Positions 1 through 10,108 are shown, numbered from the stretch's first letter. The stretch: 64,000 nucleotides of DNA from Desulfobacteraceae bacterium (GCA_014237395.1 JABZFP010000030.1:62001-126000); one strand, 5' to 3'. Notes: a model not told the origin generated them from the sequence alone. Made by a program: numbers and translations.

Positions 1-365
1 ACGGCGGCATTGGCGGACTCCAACTGCGCCTCGGCCTGCTTGACATCCGCCTGGGCCAGCGCTTCGTCAATACTGGCCAGGACCATTCCCGCTTCCACTC
101 GTGAGCCGTAGTCCACGGCCTTGCTATCGACATCCTTGCCGAATGCGACGACCTGCCCGCCGACTTGCGCTCCGACGTCAACGACCTCCTCCGGCTCCAG
201 CGTGCCCGTGGCGTCGATGCTGATCAGCAGGTCGCCCCGCGCCAATTGCTCGGTCTTGAAAGAGACGCCGTCGCCGTCGCCTCTGTGCTGAAACCATGCC
301 CAGGCTGTGGCGGCGGCCCCAAGCAGCACGACAATCAATACCGTTCGTTTGATCCATTTCTTCAT
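1..365 (-). CDS. Efflux RND/MacA-type periplasmic adaptor (membrane fusion protein), N-terminal part, truncated by window start
   Basis: Reverse-strand reading from ATG at 365: MKKWIKRTVLIVVLLGAAATAWAWFQHRGDGD...GTLEPEEVVDVGAQVGGQV...VDYGSRVEAGMVLASIDEALAQADVKQAEAQLESA; one TM helix plus HlyD/MacA biotinyl-lipoyl-like motif. Confidence 0.8.
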   Translation of the reverse strand, partial: MKKWIKRTVLIVVLLGAAATAWAWFQHRGDGDGVSFKTEQLARGDLLISIDATGTLEPEEVVDVGAQVGGQVVAFGKDVDSKAVDYGSRVEAGMVLASIDEALAQADVKQAEAQLESANAA

Positions 366-402
366 AGCTTGTCCAATTCGGTTACTTGGGTCTCAACGCC
401 TG

Positions 403-787
403 CTATACTGCGTCTCGCGTGTAAACAGCACGTAGTTGTGCGGAGGCAAGCATCTTGTTCTCCATAGCCGCCAGGAGTACATCACGCCTGACTTCAGCGG
501 GTTCGACATCCAGCTTGATTGGCGACGACAGCGCATAGAGCGAGTAGATGTAGGTCTTGTCGCCGGGCCCTTTCGAGTGCGGCGGGGCATACTTGCGGCG
601 GCCGTTTACACTGTTGTTGCCCAGCGTGCCGACGTCGCGGACGTTTTTCGGCACCCTTGTCGTCGTTGCGGGTTTTCGTCGTGCAGGTTTCAACGGTCAA
701 ACCGTCGGCGAAAGCAAAACCATTGAAATTATTAATTGCTACGGTTAAAATTGTGCCAACGACAATGGTTTTTAGTGCTTTTTTCAT
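403..787 (-). pseudogene. Degraded PEBP/YbhB-family secreted protein (signal peptide, then frameshift, then C-terminal half)
   Basis: ORF 494-787(-) supplies the signal peptide MKKALKTIVVGTILTVAINNFNGFAFA; a different frame (403-693) carries GTLGNNSVNGRRKYAPPHSKGPGDKTYIYSLYALSSPIKL...VRRDVLLAAMENKMLASAQLRAVYTR, typical of PEBP C-termini. Confidence 0.6.
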
Positions 788-975
788 TTGATGATCTCCG
801 TTATCTAAACCTCATATTCTGGAAAAAAAGATTCCTGTATGCGGCTGCAACAACCATTTTGGATAAAGGATAACCTGTGAAGATGAATCCCAGATGAACC
901 GAAAATAAAGACCTATTCATTTTCAGTTCATGTTTATGGGGTAGATTGCTTCCATCAAATACCAGGGGGGGCAAC

Positions 976-1647
976 GTGAGGATTCTCATTGTCGAGGATG
1001 ATCGCAAATTATGTGCTGTTCTGAAACGCGGGTTAGAAGAAAATTCATATGCCGTCGATTGTGTGTACAATGGAAAAGATGCTGAATATTATGCGGAAAC
1101 GGATTCTTATGACTTGATCGTACTGGATATTATGATACCGCAGAAAGACGGTTTGGCGGTTTGTAAAGATCTGCGCATTAAAAAAATCAATACCCCCATT
1201 CTCATGTTGACGGCCAAGGACACGGTGGAAGACAGGGTGAGGGGCCTTGATACCGGAGCAGATGATTATCTGGTCAAACCGTTTGCCTTTTCGGAACTCA
1301 TGGCCCGCGTGAGAGCCCTGTTACGGCGCGACGGATCATCCAAATCAACAATGCTATCGGTGGGGGAACTGGTTCTGGATACAAAGACCCGTGAGGTCCG
1401 GTGGAAAGATGACCTCATCGATCTGACGACTAAGGAGTATACCATACTGGAATATCTGATGCGGCACCCCAATGCGGTTGTTACGCGCACAATGATTGAA
1501 ACACATGCATGGGATTACGATTTAGACAGCATCTCAAATCTGGTGGATGTCTATATCCGAAGGATAAGGCAAAAAATCGACCCTGAACAGGGAAAAAAAA
1601 TTATCCAGACCGTCAGGGGTGCTGGATATCGAATGAAGTCCCAATGA
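976..1647 (+). CDS. OmpR/PhoB-family response regulator
   Basis: VRILIVEDDRKLCAVLKRGLEE...LIVLDIMIPQKDG...LTAKD...GADDYLVKPFAFSEL receiver plus winged-helix C-terminus; GTG start after AGGGGGGGCAAC; overlaps the kinase gene. Confidence 0.94.
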   Translation: MRILIVEDDRKLCAVLKRGLEENSYAVDCVYNGKDAEYYAETDSYDLIVLDIMIPQKDGLAVCKDLRIKKINTPILMLTAKDTVEDRVRGLDTGADDYLVKPFAFSELMARVRALLRRDGSSKSTMLSVGELVLDTKTREVRWKDDLIDLTTKEYTILEYLMRHPNAVVTRTMIETHAWDYDLDSISNLVDVYIRRIRQKIDPEQGKKIIQTVRGAGYRMKSQ

Positions 1648-3098
1648 ATTTAATACATACCATTAAATTTAAGTTTACCCTCTGGTATCTCTCCGTACTC
1701 AGCCTCCTCTTGGTATTTTTAGCGTGTGGTGTCTACTTCACACTTTCAAGGACTTTGCATGGAAACCTCGATGACTCGCTTAAGACCAGGGCCGAACAAC
1801 TCGCAAACTTCAGGGATATCATTCCAATCATTGCCGGAGGGACCTTCGAAGAGGAAATCGGAGAGTTTATTTCTGTCTATTTCTACGCAGACGGCGAGTT
1901 GACAGATATTTCTCACAAAAAGCATAGAATTCCCGTAGAAAAGGATCTAATCGATCTTGCAATTTCAGGGAAAAGCACGTTTTCAACCGTTCAATACCTG
2001 GGGAACGAGGAATTAAGGATTTTCGTTGCCCACTATTCTCCCATCAATCCAAGCATTCGCTTGAACCGTTTTGTAAAGAGAGATGAATTTCCCAGCCCTG
2101 GAGAGGAAAGACAGGAAGTAGAAATTCATTCAGCGGCACTTGTCGTTGCCAGGCCCACAAGGGATGTGGAAGGAGCACTCGACCATTTGCTGAAAATACT
2201 GCTTACTGCCATTCCGCTGACTATCGTGTTCTCAGGCGCAGGTGGTGTATTTCTTGCGAGAAAGGCGTTTAATCCCTTTGAACAGATTACCAAAACGGCA
2301 CAGGAGATAGGAGAGCAGGATCTCAGCCAGAGGATCAAGGTGAACACAAAAGATGAGTTGGGGAGGCTCTCAACGACACTCAATCATATGATCGACAGGA
2401 TTGAGGGGGCGTTTAAGCGCCAGAAAGAGTTCGCCGGGGATGCTTCGCATGAACTAAGGGCTCCCCTTGCCGTCATTCAGGCAGAGGCAACACTAACTTT
2501 AGAGAAGGAAAGAGACGCCGAAGCCTACCGGAAATCTCTTGAGGTTATCGCACAGGAATCGGATAAAATGTCCGTGGTGATCAACCAATTGTTGACCCTT
2601 GCCAGGGCTGATGCCGGCAAAGAGCAACTCGTATTCAAAAAAATTGACATGGCGGAGTTCCTCAGTGATGTATGTGATGACATTGCCATTCTGTGCCGTG
2701 AGAAAAAATTGACCCTTCAGCTAAGCCCTTTTGACGCGGTGCCTGTTCATGGAGATAAAAGGAACTTAAGAAGCCTTTTGGTCAACCTTTTGGGTAATGC
2801 CGTCAGGTATACACCTACTGGTGGGACCATATCCGTCGGACTACGACGAGAGGGGCCGTTGGCGGTGGTCACCATAAGGGATACCGGCATCGGAATCCCC
2901 CCTGAAGATCTGCCGCATATTTTCAAGCGGTTTTATCGCGTGGACAAAGCACGTTCCAGGAATGTTGGCGGAAGCGGGTTGGGGCTATCCATATGCAAAC
3001 AGATTATCGATGTTCATAAAGGGAAGATAGAAGTTGAAAGCCGCATGAAAAAAGGGAGTACCTTTTATGTTAAAATCCCTATCATCATGAGCGGTTGA
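1644..3098 (+). CDS. Sensor histidine kinase (HAMP, HisKA, HATPase_c)
   Basis: Two TM segments, H-box FAGDASHELRAPLAVIQAEA, N-box LLVNLLGNAVRYTP, G-boxes DTGIGIPPEDLPHIFKRFYRVD and GGSGLGLSI. Confidence 0.95.
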   Translation: MNLIHTIKFKFTLWYLSVLSLLLVFLACGVYFTLSRTLHGNLDDSLKTRAEQLANFRDIIPIIAGGTFEEEIGEFISVYFYADGELTDISHKKHRIPVEKDLIDLAISGKSTFSTVQYLGNEELRIFVAHYSPINPSIRLNRFVKRDEFPSPGEERQEVEIHSAALVVARPTRDVEGALDHLLKILLTAIPLTIVFSGAGGVFLARKAFNPFEQITKTAQEIGEQDLSQRIKVNTKDELGRLSTTLNHMIDRIEGAFKRQKEFAGDASHELRAPLAVIQAEATLTLEKERDAEAYRKSLEVIAQESDKMSVVINQLLTLARADAGKEQLVFKKIDMAEFLSDVCDDIAILCREKKLTLQLSPFDAVPVHGDKRNLRSLLVNLLGNAVRYTPTGGTISVGLRREGPLAVVTIRDTGIGIPPEDLPHIFKRFYRVDKARSRNVGGSGLGLSICKQIIDVHKGKIEVESRMKKGSTFYVKIPIIMSG

Positions 3099-3422
3099 AA
3101 CAAGTAAGAGGGCCATAAAAAAACCACGCCCCTTGAACACATGTGATTACCAAACGGTACCCTGAAGGAATCCGGAAGACAGATAGCTGCTATCTATGCG
3201 TAACTTACGAAAGTCATCAAGCCATGAAGTCATAGCCCAGCATCTGGTGGTTGTTTTATTTACCAAAAACGTTGTGATAACGGCGAAGTATCTGGAAGGA
3301 AACGCCTCAGTTTATTTTTCGTTTGCGGTTATGATGAAGCCACTTTGATCGTATTATAACGTTGCAGAAATCGGCTTGCCAAATTAGGGTTCTTGTCTCC
3401 GGACGTGGCATGAACCTCTGCC

Positions 3423-4223
3423 TCAGTTATTCCTTTTCTTTTGTTCCAGCATCCCTTTCATCATGATGGCGTCTTCAAACGGTTTGGGCGATTCGCAGAT
3501 GAGCGTCACATTTTTGTGATGATTGATGAGAGCGTCCAGCAGGGGCCGGAAGTGCGCGGGTTGCGTGCGGATATGCTTTTTCTCGCCCTTGGCGGTGTAT
3601 TCGATGCCGGAGAAATGGGCATGGAAGGCCTGGGGGAGACGAGGCATCACGGCGTCATAATCGATGTTCCCCTGGTTGCGGGCATAGAGGTGGGCAAAAT
3701 CCACGGTGATGCCGCAGCCGGTGTCCTGCATCAGTTCCAGCAGTTCTTCGGTGGAGCCGAACTGGGAGGGTTTGCCGGTGATCTCAGGGCACAGGGCGAC
3801 CTGCCAACCGGCTTTGCGAATGTGCTGCTGGACATCGAGGATCTCTTTTCGGATCAATCGGTAGGTTTCGCGCGGGGTGCGTTTCTGATAGAAGCCGGCA
3901 TGGAAGACCACTTTGCGGGCGCCCATCAGATGGGCCCGCTGGCAGCTGTCGAGGATGCGCTTGCAGCTGGCGTCGATTTTGTCGGTCTCGTAGGACGCCA
4001 GGTTGATATAGTACGGCGCATGCACCGAGAGCGTGATACCGAGGTCCTCCGCCAGGGCGCCGACGGTTTCAGCCATTTCCGGTTTCATTCGCACGCCGTA
4101 GGTAAATTCGATTTCCATGCAGTCCAGGCCGCGTTGGGCGACTTCCCGGAGTCCCTTGATATGACCCCGGCCGCCGCTACCGCCCGGCCCGATCAGGATG
4201 GATGGAACGGTTGTTGTTTTCAT
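3423..4223 (-). CDS. AP endonuclease family 2 / endonuclease IV-like TIM-barrel protein
   Basis: GLREVAQRGLDCMEIEFTYGV...LSVHAPYYINLAS...ARKVVFHAGFY...LCPEITGKPSQFGSTEELLEL...VDFAHLYAR...HAHFSGIEY; ATG at 4223 preferred over 4259. Confidence 0.8.
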   Translation of the reverse strand: MKTTTVPSILIGPGGSGGRGHIKGLREVAQRGLDCMEIEFTYGVRMKPEMAETVGALAEDLGITLSVHAPYYINLASYETDKIDASCKRILDSCQRAHLMGARKVVFHAGFYQKRTPRETYRLIRKEILDVQQHIRKAGWQVALCPEITGKPSQFGSTEELLELMQDTGCGITVDFAHLYARNQGNIDYDAVMPRLPQAFHAHFSGIEYTAKGEKKHIRTQPAHFRPLLDALINHHKNVTLICESPKPFEDAIMMKGMLEQKKRNN

Positions 4224-4461
4224 CCGGCCGACCTTATCGGAACAGGACGAAGATGACAACGCTCAATGCCCAGCAAGAGGGGCCGGTCTGAGAATTTGCC
4301 GTGCAATCCGCAACTGATTTTTATTAGCGCTCTCAGGTTTTAGCCGCAATGAAGTTTGGGCCCATGGCCAAACTTGTCTTGACAACTTTACCAATTAATG
4401 ATTTGACTGGCGCGTAAATGATCCACGATGTGTTTCAAATTCAGTCAGTTCCGAGGTTCAA

Positions 4462-5196
4462 ATGCTGAATCATCAATCGCCCATACCGCTTTACCATCAG
4501 CTGGCCGATCTGCTAACGACCCGCATCCGGACGGGGGAATACGCCGTTGGCGACCGGATTCCCTCCGAGCACCAACTGGTGGCGGTATACGGCATCGGGC
4601 GACCCACCGTAAGGCAGGCCATCGATGTGCTGGTGCGCCGCCGCATGCTGGTGCGTCGCCGGGGATCGGGCACGTATGTGGCGGCGGCCGATCACGAAGT
4701 CGATCTGTTCTCCCTGGCCGGCACGACATCGGCCTTTCAGCGCCAGGGGCTGACCGTGGACACCCGTGTTCGCAAAAAGATGCAGGTGATCGCCGTTGCC
4801 GGCGACAGCGACAATCCGTTTGACGGGGCGCGCGCCTTTTTCCTTTCGCGCCGGAGTTGCGTGGAGGGTTCCCCGGTGCTGCTCGAAGATTTGTATTTGC
4901 ACCCCGAGCTGTTCAGCGGCATCGATCAGATCGCCCTGGAAGGCCGTTCGATTGCCGCCATCGTGGCCGAACGCTATTTCATGCGGCCCACGCACGGTCG
5001 GCAGACCTTCCGCATTGCCTATCTGCAGGACGCGCGGGCGCGGGATCTCGGTGTTTCGACCGCCACGCCGATTCTGGCGGTCAAACGTTACTTGAACTTT
5101 CCCCAGGCGGATAGCGCCATTTATGCCGAGCTTTTCTGCCGTACGGATCAATTTGTATTTTCCCAGACCATCGGAGGACTGGCAGATGAATCATAA
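4462..5196 (+). CDS. GntR family transcriptional regulator (HutC/UTRA type)
   Basis: IPLYHQLADLLTTRIRTGEYAVGDRIPSEHQLVAVYGIGRPTVRQAIDVLVRRRMLVRRRGSGTYV plus UTRA domain; overlaps trpB start by 11 nt. Confidence 0.92.
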   Translation: MLNHQSPIPLYHQLADLLTTRIRTGEYAVGDRIPSEHQLVAVYGIGRPTVRQAIDVLVRRRMLVRRRGSGTYVAAADHEVDLFSLAGTTSAFQRQGLTVDTRVRKKMQVIAVAGDSDNPFDGARAFFLSRRSCVEGSPVLLEDLYLHPELFSGIDQIALEGRSIAAIVAERYFMRPTHGRQTFRIAYLQDARARDLGVSTATPILAVKRYLNFPQADSAIYAELFCRTDQFVFSQTIGGLADES

Positions 5197-6415
5197 CGGG
5201 TATTTCTCGGATTTCGGAGGCGCCTTCCTTCCGGAAATCCTGATGGCAACGTTTGACGAGCTGACCACGGCGTTCAAAAACGCCAAAGCGGACCCGAATT
5301 TTTGGCGGGAATACGCGACCCTCATGTCCACCTACTCCTGCCGTCCGACGCCCCTGACCCTGGCCGAGAATCTGACCCGGCATTTCGGCGGGGCGCGGAT
5401 CTACGTCAAACGGGAAGACCTCAACCACACCGGCGCCCACAAGGCCAACAACGTCATGGGTCAGGGGCTCCTGGTCAAACGCATGGGCAAGACGCGCGTG
5501 ATCGCCGAAACCGGTGCCGGTCAGCACGGGGTGGCCACGGCCACCATGGCGGCCCGCTTCGGGTTTGATTGCACCATCTATATGGGCGAAGTGGATGTGG
5601 AGCGCCAGCGCCCGAACGTCTTCTGGATGGAGCAGTTGGGAGCGGAAGTGATCCCGGTCAAAGACGGCACCCGGATTCTCAAGGATGCCATCAACGAGGC
5701 CTTTCGCGACTGGGTATCCAACATGGACAACACCCACTACGTGTTGGGCACGGCCTGTGGACCGCACCCTTTCCCGGAGATGGTGGCTTGGTTTCAGTCC
5801 ATCATCGGGCAGGAAGCCCGGGCCCAGGTGCTGGAACGCGAGGGCAAGCTGCCGCGCAGCATCTATGCCTGTGTGGGGGGCGGGTCCAATGCCATGGGTA
5901 TTTTCAGTGGCTTTCTGGACGACGCAACGGTGGAGCTGGTGGGGGTCGAGGCGGGCGGACGGGGGCTGGATACCGGTGCCCATGCTTCGCGCCTGTGCTC
6001 GGGCGATGCCGCCATCGGCGTGGCCCAGGGATACAAAACCTATTTTCTGCAGGATGCCGAGGGCCAGATGAAAGAGACCCACAGCATCGCGGCCGGGCTG
6101 GATTATGTCGGGGTCTCCCCCATTCTGTCCCACCTCAAGGAAACCGGTCGGGCGCGTTTCGCGGTGGCCACGGACCGGGAAGTGGTGGAGGCCATGCGGC
6201 TGACCATCCGCCGGGAGGGGCTGATTCCGGCCCTCGAGTCGGCCCACGCCTTTGTACAGGCCTTCAAGGATGCTCCCAACATGGCTCCCGACGAGGTGAT
6301 CATCATCAACCAGTCGGGACGGGGCGACAAGGATATCTTTACCGTGGCGGATGCCTTCCAGGATCCCGGCTGGCGCGAATTTATCATCAAGAAAGCGAAA
6401 CAATATCATGCTTGA
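5186..6415 (+). CDS. trpB: Tryptophan synthase beta subunit
   Basis: MNHNGYFSDFGGAFLPEIL...YVKREDLNHTGAHKANNVMGQ (PLP lysine)...ETGAGQHGVATATMAARFG...CVGGGSNAMGIF; ORF track start 5123 moved to ATG 5186. Confidence 0.95.
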   Translation: MNHNGYFSDFGGAFLPEILMATFDELTTAFKNAKADPNFWREYATLMSTYSCRPTPLTLAENLTRHFGGARIYVKREDLNHTGAHKANNVMGQGLLVKRMGKTRVIAETGAGQHGVATATMAARFGFDCTIYMGEVDVERQRPNVFWMEQLGAEVIPVKDGTRILKDAINEAFRDWVSNMDNTHYVLGTACGPHPFPEMVAWFQSIIGQEARAQVLEREGKLPRSIYACVGGGSNAMGIFSGFLDDATVELVGVEAGGRGLDTGAHASRLCSGDAAIGVAQGYKTYFLQDAEGQMKETHSIAAGLDYVGVSPILSHLKETGRARFAVATDREVVEAMRLTIRREGLIPALESAHAFVQAFKDAPNMAPDEVIIINQSGRGDKDIFTVADAFQDPGWREFIIKKAKQYHA

Positions 6416-6519
6416 CGGCTTCGCTAAATGCCCAAAACCTGCGTTGTGCTGCATCCCTGATGTACGCCGCGTACCTAAGGATTTGCACGCCTTGGTTTTG
6501 AACATTTATCGAAGTCGTC
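6414..6519. repeat. Long imperfect palindrome, family A copy 1 (between trpB and trpA)
   Basis: GACGGCTTCGCTAAATG ... CATTTATCGAAGTCGTC terminal inverted repeats; TACGCC near the apex; shared internal words with the other copies. Confidence 0.75.
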
Positions 6520-6547
6520 CCAAAAATGATTTTTTGACGAGGCGATC

Positions 6548-7309
6548 ATGCTTGAAGATTATTTGAAGGACCGACGGAAAGAAAAAGATATTCTCCTGAT
6601 GACCCATATCGTGGCGGGCTACCCGAATTGGGATGCCTGTTTCGACCTGGTGGATGCCATGGTGGATGCCGGTGTGGATCTGATGGAGCTGCAGATTCCG
6701 TTTTCGGAGCCCATTGCCGACGGGCCCGTGATCCTGAAAGCCAATCAGGACGCCCTGGAACGTGGCGTGACGGTGGCCCGCTGTCTGGAATTCGGCCGCG
6801 AGGTGGCCCGGCGCCATGACATCCCGTTTTTGTATATGACCTACTACAATATCCTCTACCGCCACGGCGTCGACGCTTTTGTGGAAGACATGGCGGTCAG
6901 CGGCATCCAGGGTGCCATCGTGCCCGATTTGCCGCCCGAGGAGGGGGACGATTATCTCCGGGCCATGACGCGCCGCGGGTGCAACCCCATCTTCATCTTT
7001 TCGCCCACGACCCCGGACGAGCGTCTGCGCTACCTGTCCTCATTTGCGCAGGGGTTTGTCTACTGCGTGGCCCGCAAGGGGGTGACGGGGATGGATACGC
7101 GTTTTACCGAAGAATTGAGCACCTACCTGGCCCGTTGCCGGCAGGCGACCGAGCTGCCGCTGGCCCTCGGGTTCGGGGTGAAAGACAAGCAGGACGTGGA
7201 CTATCTCAAAGGCAAGGCCGATATCGCGGTGATCGGCACCCAGACCCTGCGCCTGGTGGATACGCAGGGCGTAGCGGCCGTGGGAAATTTTATCCGGGGG
7301 TTGCGATGA
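6548..7309 (+). CDS. trpA: Tryptophan synthase alpha subunit
   Basis: THIVAGYPNWDACFDLVDAMVDAGVDLMELQIPFSEPIADGPVI...DLPPEEGDDY...ARKGVTG...LPLALGFGVKDKQDV. Confidence 0.94.
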   Translation: MLEDYLKDRRKEKDILLMTHIVAGYPNWDACFDLVDAMVDAGVDLMELQIPFSEPIADGPVILKANQDALERGVTVARCLEFGREVARRHDIPFLYMTYYNILYRHGVDAFVEDMAVSGIQGAIVPDLPPEEGDDYLRAMTRRGCNPIFIFSPTTPDERLRYLSSFAQGFVYCVARKGVTGMDTRFTEELSTYLARCRQATELPLALGFGVKDKQDVDYLKGKADIAVIGTQTLRLVDTQGVAAVGNFIRGLR

Positions 7310-7311
7310 AG

Positions 7312-7337
7312 ATCGCGCTGTGAAAGCGCAGCGCGAT
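7312..7337. repeat. 9-bp perfect hairpin in the trpA-ABC transporter gap
   Basis: ATCGCGCTG-TGAAAGCG-CAGCGCGAT. Confidence 0.6.
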
Positions 7338-7454
7338 ATTGAAGGGCCAAGGGTTCGAGGGGCCGAGGAGAAGATCAACCATACAAGCGGTACGGATTCA
7401 TTTAATGTACGCCGCGACGAGATCGGCGGGGTGCGGATGCAAAGGAGAAAGACG

Positions 7455-8627
7455 ATGCGAAAATGGTTTCTGGCAATACTGGTCATAGGGTTGATGCTAT
7501 CGCTGGTTCCGGCACAGGCGATGGAGCCGGTCAAAATCGGTATGATTACCACGCTGTCCACCAAGGCCGGCTATCTGGGAGAAGAGATCCGCGACGGATT
7601 CCAATTGGCCATCGACCAGGAAGGCGGCAAGCTGGGCGGCATTCCGGTGGAACTGCTCGTGGATGACGATGGCCGCAAACCGGAAAAAGCCAAACAGATC
7701 GCCGACCGCTTCATCAAACGTGACAAGGTCAAGATCCTGACCGGCATCGTTTTTTCCAACGTGGCCATTGCCGTGGTGCCCAAAGTCGTGCAGCAGGATG
7801 TGATCTATGTCAGCGCCAACGCAGGCCCCTCGCTGCTGGCGGGAAAGGGCTGCCACCCGAATTACTTCAACGTGGCCTACCAGAACGACAACCTGGACGA
7901 GGTCGTGGGCAAGTACGTGACCGAAGCCGGCTTCAAGAACGTCTACCTGCTGGCGCCCAACTACCCGGCCGGCAAGGACCACCTGGCCGGTTTCAAACGC
8001 TACTACGAGGGCGCCATCGCCGGCGAGGTCTACACCAAGCTGGGCCAATCGGACTATGCGGCCGAGATCGCCGCCCTGCGGGCGGCCAAACCGGATGCCG
8101 TTTTCTTCTTTCTGCCCGGCGGGATGGGGATCAACTTCATCAAGCAGTACGCCCAGGCGGGGTTGAATCAGACCATCCCGGTGTTCGGCCCGGCCTTTTC
8201 TTTCGACGAACGCCTGCTGCAGGCGGTCAAAGATGCCGCCCTGGGTGTGAAGAATGGATCGCAATGGACCCACGATCTGGATAACCCGGCCAACCGTCAG
8301 TTCGTGGCGGCCTATCGAAAAGCCTATGGCCGCACTCCCACCCTTTATGCCAGCCAGGGCTACGATGCCGCCCGGTTGCTGGGCAGCGCCCTGAAGCAGG
8401 TGAACGGCGATGTCTCCCAGATGGATGCCTTGCGCCAGGCCATTCGCAAAGCCGATTTTGAGACCGTCAGAGGAAAATTCGCGTTTTCCGCCAACCAGCA
8501 TCCGGTGCAGGATCTCTATATCCGCGAGGTGGTCAAGGATGCCGACGGCACCTACACCAACAAGACGCTCAAGGCGGTTTTTACGGATCACAGCAATGTA
8601 TACCTAAAGGACTGCAAACTCGACTAG
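7455..8627 (+). CDS. Branched-chain amino-acid-type ABC transporter substrate-binding protein (LivK-like)
   Basis: Signal peptide MRKWFLAILVIGLMLSLVPAQA then MEPVKIGMITTLSTKAGYLGEEIRDGFQLAIDQEGGKLGGIPVELLVDDD; AAAGGAG upstream of ATG 7455. Confidence 0.9.
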   Translation: MRKWFLAILVIGLMLSLVPAQAMEPVKIGMITTLSTKAGYLGEEIRDGFQLAIDQEGGKLGGIPVELLVDDDGRKPEKAKQIADRFIKRDKVKILTGIVFSNVAIAVVPKVVQQDVIYVSANAGPSLLAGKGCHPNYFNVAYQNDNLDEVVGKYVTEAGFKNVYLLAPNYPAGKDHLAGFKRYYEGAIAGEVYTKLGQSDYAAEIAALRAAKPDAVFFFLPGGMGINFIKQYAQAGLNQTIPVFGPAFSFDERLLQAVKDAALGVKNGSQWTHDLDNPANRQFVAAYRKAYGRTPTLYASQGYDAARLLGSALKQVNGDVSQMDALRQAIRKADFETVRGKFAFSANQHPVQDLYIREVVKDADGTYTNKTLKAVFTDHSNVYLKDCKLD

Positions 8628-8642
8628 TGGCACTTCAGAAAA

Positions 8643-8753
8643 GGCATCTTGCGACCCAGGCCGGTGTTCTCGCGATTTTACAATCCTCGACGTAGCGCAG
8701 CTACGCCTGCGGTTGTGAAATCGCTGCGGCCTTGGCCTGAATCGCAATCTACC
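8643..8753. repeat. Long imperfect palindrome, family B
   Basis: Left GGCATCTTGCGACCCAGGCC...CGCGATTTTACAATCCTCGACGTAGC versus reverse complement of the right arm GGTAGATTGCGATTCAGGCC...GCGATTTCACAACCGCAGGCGTAGC. Confidence 0.7.
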
Positions 8754-8862
8754 ATTTCTGAGCAGGCACCGGCTATTAGACAGTGTCCGTCCAGAAATGG
8801 AATCCGGAAACTTAAATATCTACGTTTCATGCTTTGAAGAACTCGGAGAAAGTCGCCTCCAA

Positions 8863-8985
8863 GACGACTCCGTAAAAAGTTCGAGATCAAGGCTTGCGAA
8901 TCCTGAGGAATGAGGCGTACATCATGTACGCCGCAGTGACGAAGGGTGCGCGTAACGCAGATATCGGAATTTTTACGGAATCGTC
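8863..8985. repeat. Long imperfect palindrome, family A copy 2 (opposite orientation), abutting the livH-like start codon
   Basis: GACGACTCCGTAAAAAGT...ACTTTTT-type right end TTTTTACGGAATCGTC; internal GTTCGAGATCAAGGCTTGCGAATCC / GCGTAACGCAGATATCGG shared with the copy at 15529. Confidence 0.75.
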
Positions 8986-9900
8986 ATGTTGTTATTTATC
9001 GAACAATTGCTAAACGGACTCCAACTGGGCATCATGCTGTTTCTGATGTCCGCCGGGTTGACCCTGGTGTTTGGCATCATGCAGGTGATCAACCTGGCTC
9101 ATGGCTCGTTTTATATGATCGGAGCCTACGTCGGCGCCACGGTAATCGCGCACACAGGGTCTTTCACCCTGGGTATCCTGGCGGCGCTTTCGGCGGCGGC
9201 CCTTGCCGGCATGGTCGTGGAAGCGCTGGTGCTGCGCCGTCTTTACAAAAAGGACCATCTGGACCAGGTGCTGGCCACCTTCGGCCTGATCATGTTCTTC
9301 AATGAACTGACACGTATTATCTGGGGGCGGCAGCCGCTGTTTATGGATGTGCCGTCGTGGCTGGCAGGAAGCATTGAACTTATTCCGGGTGTTCCTTACC
9401 CAAGCTATCGGGTTGCCGTCATCGTCGTCGGGATTGGGGTGGGGGGGCTGCTCTATCTACTGTTTACCCGGACCCGTATTGGGATGCAGATTCGCGCCGG
9501 GGCCAGCAACCGGGAGATGGCTGCGGCCTTAGGCGTCAATATCCGACTTCTCTACACACTGGTTTTCGGGCTGGGAACACTTCTGGCCGGGTTGGCCGGC
9601 GTGATGGCCGGCCCGATCCTGGCGGTGGAAGCCGGCATGGGCGAGAGTATTCTAATCCTGACGTTCGTGGTCATCGTCATCGGCGGGATCGGATCCATTC
9701 GCGGCGCTCTGGTCGGCGCCCTCCTGGTGGGGCTGGTGGACACCCTCGGCCGGGCTTTTCTGCCGGCCGTGCTGCGGCTGTTTTTAACGCCCGCTTATGC
9801 CGACGGCGCGGCGGCCTCCTTAGCATCCATGTCGGTCTATCTGCTCATGGCGGCCGTGCTGGTATGGCGGCCGAAGGGATTGCTGCCGGCCCATGGCTGA
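8986..9900 (+). CDS. Branched-chain amino-acid-type ABC transporter permease (LivH-like)
   Basis: EQLLNGLQLGIMLFLMSAGLTLVFGIMQVINLAHGSFYMIGAY...ALGVNIRLLYTLVFGLGTLLAGLAGVMAGP. Confidence 0.92.
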   Translation: MLLFIEQLLNGLQLGIMLFLMSAGLTLVFGIMQVINLAHGSFYMIGAYVGATVIAHTGSFTLGILAALSAAALAGMVVEALVLRRLYKKDHLDQVLATFGLIMFFNELTRIIWGRQPLFMDVPSWLAGSIELIPGVPYPSYRVAVIVVGIGVGGLLYLLFTRTRIGMQIRAGASNREMAAALGVNIRLLYTLVFGLGTLLAGLAGVMAGPILAVEAGMGESILILTFVVIVIGGIGSIRGALVGALLVGLVDTLGRAFLPAVLRLFLTPAYADGAAASLASMSVYLLMAAVLVWRPKGLLPAHG

Positions 9901-10021
9901 CAGCTTCGTCAAATGCCCAATATCGGCGTTGTGCTTCAATCCGCGTCCGTGCGGCGTACTGATGTACGCCTCCCTCCTCGGATTTCGCACGCCTTGATCT
10001 TGATCATTTGACGAAGCTGTC
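9899..10021. repeat. Long imperfect palindrome, family A copy 3 (between livH- and livM-like genes)
   Basis: Perfect 17-nt terminal inverted repeat GACAGCTTCGTCAAATG ... CATTTGACGAAGCTGTC. Confidence 0.8.
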
Positions 10022-10108
10022 AGTCGGGAGCGAATTTGGATTTCAAGGAAAGCTTCCGTATCGTGCTATGTTTTTAGAATGCTGTACAACTGTTTCGGAT
10101 AAATTAGC

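Noticed and set aside
5081-6505. 474-aa minus-strand ORF opposite trpB
   Set aside because: Shadow ORF; no recognizable domain and trpB is unambiguous on the + strand.
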